Positions 60,940 through 64,000 of a stretch of DNA of 64,000 nt are shown in pieces (position 1 is the first letter of the stretch; every line of letters starts with the position of its first letter). Source of the stretch: Aquimarina sp. AU58. GTDB taxonomy: Bacteria > Bacteroidota > Bacteroidia > Flavobacteriales > Flavobacteriaceae. Made by a program: the position numbers and the translations under genes. A model generated the notes under the pieces. The model was not told the origin of the DNA. It searched no databases and saw only the letters and a program-made list of their open reading frames with translations. Where the stretch lies: the NCBI RefSeq assembly GCF_900312745.1, contig NZ_OMPD01000014.1, forward strand, positions 1,302,001-1,366,000. Direction: 5' to 3'.

Positions 60940-61078
60940 CTTGTAACTACAAGGGGATTTGCCAACGCTTCATCTCACCCATCGCTATCTCGCTGTCGTG
61001 TTGCAATTCCTTGTACTTCGCAAAAAAAAAAGCTCAGGCTGTGGGATTTTCACTGTAATCCTTCACGCAAAACATTTA
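60940..61078. repeat. G+C-rich intergenic block, candidate dispersed repeat
   Basis: This stretch is visibly richer in G and C than its surroundings and opens with CTTGTAACTACAAG, a small hairpin. No ORF of useful length crosses it. The makeup is like the non-coding dispersed repeats found in many Bacteroidota, but only one copy is in the window, so this is a suggestion. Confidence 0.35.
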
Positions 61079-61105
61079 GGGTTTCTATACTTTGCCAAAG
61101 TAAAA

Positions 61106-61816
61106 TTATGCTAAGGTAAACTTAGCCAGGTAATCGTTGTTTTCTCCTTCAACTATTAATTCTGATAGTAAACCGTTGGCATTAGCAGCGTTTTGAAGGG
61201 TATTATAATCAATATATAACCAATCAAACCATTCTGATTCTTGTTCTTTGTATTTTAATTTGTATTGCATTTCTCCATAATATCCAGCAGAGGCATCTAC
61301 CCAAAAACCTCCATCGTCATCTTGAAAAAGATAGGAAATATCTGATGAATCCATTAAAATTTGACCTCCCGGAGCAAGAAGTGTTTTAATATGAGTAAAA
61401 AAACGATCAATGTGATCCAAAGTACCAATAATACCACTACCATTCATTAACAATAGTATGGTATCATACGTGGCATTAGTATGATCATAGATATCTTGTG
61501 CCATAGCATGATGTATCCCTCTTTTTTTACAAATTTCGATAGCGCCTTCGGATATATCTATAGCTTTTACGTCTAACTTTTGATCATTTTGAAGAAACAA
61601 ACTATGGCTTCCGGCACCACAACCTACATCGAGTACTTTTCCGTATGAAAGCTCTAATGCCTTTTGTTCTATTTTTGGCATTTCGGTATACCCTCTAAAT
61701 AGGTAAGAAATAGGGATATGATCATCATCAAAATCATTTGCCTGCACAATAATATCTTCAGTGTATTCTTTATTGTAAAAATCTTTGATGGCTTTTCCGA
61801 AGATATCTGTATTCAT
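61106..61816 (-). CDS. Class I SAM-dependent methyltransferase
   Basis: This 236-residue protein has motif I GKVLDVGCGAGSHSLFL (about residues 54-70), AIDISEGAIEICKKRG, and DTILLLMNGSGIIGT. It then shows GGQILMDSSDISYLF in the post-motif region. The layout is typical of small-molecule methyltransferases; the substrate is unknown. It converges on the oxidase operon and is divergent from the cysteine-cluster gene 70 bases away. Confidence 0.86.
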   Translation of the reverse strand: MNTDIFGKAIKDFYNKEYTEDIIVQANDFDDDHIPISYLFRGYTEMPKIEQKALELSYGKVLDVGCGAGSHSLFLQNDQKLDVKAIDISEGAIEICKKRGIHHAMAQDIYDHTNATYDTILLLMNGSGIIGTLDHIDRFFTHIKTLLAPGGQILMDSSDISYLFQDDDGGFWVDASAGYYGEMQYKLKYKEQESEWFDWLYIDYNTLQNAANANGLLSELIVEGENNDYLAKFTLA

Positions 61817-61886
61817 GAGGTGCAGTTTGTGATTATAGGAAACGATACTTGGTAATCAGAACTCTCAAAAGTCTTACTTTTGTACT

Positions 61887-62381
61887 ATGCAAGAATTTAT
61901 AGACCAATTACCAAAACTGGCCAAAGATAAACATAACGAGAACAAAAAGTTCTTTGCTAAACTTAAAAAAAGACCGCCTAAAAAACTAGACCATATCATG
62001 CAGGAGTTACATGATGAAGAGTTTAGTAACACAGATTGTTTAGAATGTGCGAATTGCTGCAAAACTACGGGGCCATTATTTACAGATAAAGATGTAGAGC
62101 GGATTTCAAAATTTTTTAAAATTAAACCCAGGCAATTTGAAGATCAATACCTGAGAACAGATGAGGATGGAGACTTGATATTACAACAAACTCCATGTAC
62201 TTTTCTTGGAGCCGATAATTACTGTGCAATTTATGAGGTAAGGCCAAAAGCATGTCGAGAGTACCCACATACAGATCGTAAAAAATTTCAACAGATATCT
62301 AATTTAACTTTAAAAAATGTAGCAATTTGTCCTGCAGCATACAATATTGTAGAAAAAATGAAATCTAAACTACCTTTATAG
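61887..62381 (+). CDS. YkgJ-family cysteine-cluster protein
   Basis: This 164-residue protein carries a metal-binding Cys cluster of the CxxCxxCC type, CLECANCC (about residues 50-57), then TPCTFLGADNYCAIYEVRPKACREYP and ICPAAY, the YkgJ/UPF0153 family pattern. It probably binds zinc or an Fe-S cluster; function unknown. The N-terminal 37 residues are a basic helix. A second, 5'-truncated copy lies at 63557-63940. A hairpin terminator follows. Confidence 0.9.
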   Translation: MQEFIDQLPKLAKDKHNENKKFFAKLKKRPPKKLDHIMQELHDEEFSNTDCLECANCCKTTGPLFTDKDVERISKFFKIKPRQFEDQYLRTDEDGDLILQQTPCTFLGADNYCAIYEVRPKACREYPHTDRKKFQQISNLTLKNVAICPAAYNIVEKMKSKLPL

Positions 62382-62399
62382 GTATATACATAAAACAAG

Positions 62400-62436
62400 T
62401 ATTCCCATATATTCTTTTAAGAAACATATGGGAATA
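62400..62436 (+). terminator. Terminator of the cysteine-cluster gene
   Basis: TATTCCCATAT and ATATGGGAATA form a perfect 11-bp stem with a 15-base loop. The T tail is weak. Confidence 0.6.
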
Positions 62437-62476
62437 ACTGCAAGTGTGTGTCTATTAAATTAGGGTCTATATATTA

Positions 62477-63157
62477 TTATCCTTTTTTTAACTCTTCGAT
62501 AGTTTTGGCCATTATTACTCCTGGTAATTTGATAGGAGCGGCAACCTGAGCTAAGAAAGTACCTTTTACTTCACCAGTTTTGTATGTTGTAAAACCAATA
62601 CGGTATAATCCAGCAGTTAATGCTTTAAGAGGATCACCAACTTCACTTTTATATCTTAATAGCGAATTGTAACTACTTCCACTAGGCTGCTTAGGCATTT
62701 CACTACTGTCATCATTACGTTCTAGAACAGTCCAGTTAGCACTTTTTACAGCTTCCCCGGTAATTTTATCTTTACTTATAATATCAGAACGTTCTAACGT
62801 AATATAAGTATCAAAGAAATCACTAGAACTTGCATTTTCTGTATATGCAGCAGATGCAGTAGCTCCTTTTATTTTGTTTTTACCTACCGGAGACATCATT
62901 CTTATACCAAGCTCTGGAGCCACAGCAGGAATCCAAACATAGATATAATAAAATTTCTTACCATCTTTTACCTCGTCTTCATTACCAGGTGCAGCATAAC
63001 CAAGATATGTTACAACATCTGTATAAGGCACCTTTATAGTTTTTGGACCTATCTTTTTTTCGGTTAAACCACCAAATTTCTTCAGTTTTTGCGCTTGAGC
63101 ATCAATAGAAGTTCCTAAAGCAAATATGCTTAGTAAAATTAAGATTTTTGTTTTCAT
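62477..63157 (-). CDS. LipL32-like exported protein
   Basis: This protein has about 226 residues from the Met at 63157, which opens a signal peptide (KTKILILLSIFALGTSIDAQAQ) with no lipobox Cys. The mature part strongly recalls LipL32, the major outer-membrane lipoprotein of pathogenic Leptospira: YYIYVWIPAVAPELGIRMMSP, FDTYITLERS, YNSLLRYKSE and GLYRIGFTTYKTGEVKGTF. LipL32 binds calcium and matrix proteins; homologues are known in some marine bacteria. The lack of a lipobox suggests a soluble form. It is between direct copies of the cysteine-cluster gene. Confidence 0.78.
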   Translation of the reverse strand: MKTKILILLSIFALGTSIDAQAQKLKKFGGLTEKKIGPKTIKVPYTDVVTYLGYAAPGNEDEVKDGKKFYYIYVWIPAVAPELGIRMMSPVGKNKIKGATASAAYTENASSSDFFDTYITLERSDIISKDKITGEAVKSANWTVLERNDDSSEMPKQPSGSSYNSLLRYKSEVGDPLKALTAGLYRIGFTTYKTGEVKGTFLAQVAAPIKLPGVIMAKTIEELKKG

Positions 63158-63556
63158 AAAGAATTGATTTGATTTTAGTGATAAATACACACACTTCTTA
63201 TCACTATAGGTTAGTGTTATGATAATCTATGATTATCAATTTAATTGCAAATATGAGAGTTTATAATTAGAATAGAATGACGTATTTGTATTTAATCATT
63301 CTATTCTAACAATGGATTCTGTTTTTCAGTAGATTATATAAAAATAGTCTCTACTTATTCTTAATATGTAAAATAGACTGATATCTTAAGCAATTATAAG
63401 AAGATATTGGTATAGGATCTTTTATCCAATTGATCATATAAAGAAGGTTTAGATGAATTGGTAGTTTTATTAGAACTTGAGTATTTATATTTAGTGCAAA
63501 TGTCGATTGGATTATGATAAAACTTAAAAAAACTATTTAAAAAACTAGACCATATC
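63158..63556. other. Intergenic region with an inverted repeat upstream of the LipL32-like gene
   Basis: About 400 bases. TAGTGATAA (63176-63184) and TTATCACTA (63198-63206) form perfect 9-bp arms with a 13-base spacer, 19 bases before the LipL32-like ATG. From about 63520 the sequence resembles the upstream copy of the cysteine-cluster gene (the AAAACTTAAAAAAA and AAAAAACTAGACCAT stretches). Confidence 0.5.
63176..63206. promoter_or_regulatory. Inverted repeat TAGTGATAA-N13-TTATCACTA
   Basis: This perfect 9-bp inverted repeat lies just upstream of the LipL32-like gene start. It is a candidate operator. No T tail is present on either strand. Confidence 0.4.
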
Positions 63557-63940
63557 ATGCAGGAGTTACATGATGAAGAGTTTAGTAATACAGATTGTTT
63601 AGAATGCGTGAATTGGTGTAAAATTATTGATTCATTATTTAGTGATAAAGATGTAGAGGGGATTTTAAAGTTTTTAAAAATTAACCCCAGGCAATTTGAA
63701 GAACAATACCTACGAACAGATAAGGATGGAGACTTGATATTACAACAAACTCCATGTACTTTTCTTGGAGCCGATAATTACTGTGCGATTTATGAGGTAA
63801 GGGCAAAAGCATGTCGAGAGTACCCACATACAGATCGTAAAAAATTTCAACAGATATCTAATCTAACGTTAAAAAATATAGCAATTTGCCCTGCAGCTTA
63901 TAATATTGTAGAAAAAATGAAATCTAAAATATCTTTATAG
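63557..63940 (+). pseudogene. 5'-truncated duplicate of the YkgJ-family cysteine-cluster gene
   Basis: The ORF begins at the codon equivalent to Met38 of the intact copy (both continue QELHDEEFSNTDCLEC) and lacks the first 37 codons; upstream the frame is broken by a stop codon. It has 127 codons and long runs identical in DNA to 62000-62381. Substitutions include the loss of a cluster Cys (CLECANCCK reads CLECVNWCK) and changes near residues 20-30 of the copy. The last metal-binding segments are intact. It may be a decaying duplicate, or a short functional variant. Confidence 0.7.
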
Positions 63941-63955
63941 ATAAGCGTATATACA

Positions 63956-63994
63956 ATTACTCCTATATGTAATTCATAAACATATAGGAGTAAT
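63956..63994 (+). terminator. Terminator of the truncated cysteine-cluster copy
   Basis: ATTACTCCTATATG and CATATAGGAGTAAT form a perfect 14-bp stem with an 11-base loop. It has the same place as the hairpin after the intact copy but a different sequence. Confidence 0.65.
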
Positions 63995-64000
63995 CTTGAA

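Noticed and set aside
61088..61102. TACTTTG-C-CAAAGTA as a third operator copy
   Set aside because: Arms match the HTH_34 candidate operators but the spacer is 1 base rather than 5, and it sits after a gene end, so I take it as chance.
1..64000. CRISPR arrays, tRNA or rRNA genes, prophage or complete insertion sequences
   Set aside because: Looked for regularly spaced repeats, cloverleaf-like patterns, transposase or integrase motifs on both strands; none was seen.

Overview
The window looks like chromosomal DNA from a marine-type member of the Flavobacteriaceae (Bacteroidota), possibly near Aquimarina. That placement is an inference from low G+C, many Bacteroidota -7 boxes (TAnnTTTG) close to start codons, a fused SecDF, and families typical of the group (DUF2911, DUF5916, DUF6588-like, flavastacin-like astacin, LytS/LytTR pairs). 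I see no tRNA, rRNA, CRISPR array, prophage or complete insertion sequence.

Layout. 1-7 kb: a RidA-family gene cut by the window edge, queE, then a 1.6-kb stretch holding four tandem 32-residue peptide genes (1423-2996), a DUF2911 protein, asnB and an astacin protease. 7-15.5 kb: housekeeping genes gyrB, mdh and secDF, with two secreted proteins of unknown role. 15.5-20.3 kb: a minus-strand envelope cluster (DUF192, CreD, DUF1361, two tandem small membrane proteins, a Coq4-like protein, a winged-helix regulator, another membrane protein) carrying two copies of one perfect inverted repeat. 20.6-35.8 kb: lipoproteins, DUF1801, kdsA, typA, csaA, ftsE, a large TPR protein next to an outer-membrane barrel, an M23 peptidase and a DUF885 peptidase. 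35.9-47.4 kb: stress or resistance-like secreted proteins, two LytS/LytTR two-component systems, a membrane-anchored AraC regulator, and a three-gene operon ending in a DUF5916 protein. 47.4-55.6 kb: a cysE-DoxX-lipoprotein-HExxH operon, a methyltransferase, an amidohydrolase, an ECF sigma factor and a metalloprotease. 56-61 kb: a three-gene oxidase operon, with a LodA-like quinoprotein oxidase, a LodB-like flavoprotein and a BBE-type FAD oxidase. 61-64 kb: a methyltransferase and a LipL32-like secreted protein bracketed by an intact and a 5'-truncated copy of a cysteine-cluster gene.

The best candidate for something undescribed is the 32-residue peptide family. The four copies have identical length, a shared F..(L/V)(K/R)xLPxA...A core with synonymous codon changes, and each has its own promoter and a leader of similar length. 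Next are the paired TACTTTG-N5-CAAAGTA operators around the winged-helix regulator, REP-like palindromes of which one contains a start codon, the three-gene oxidase operon, and the LipL32-like protein between direct repeats. All functional statements rest on reading the sequence and remembered family features; no database search was run.
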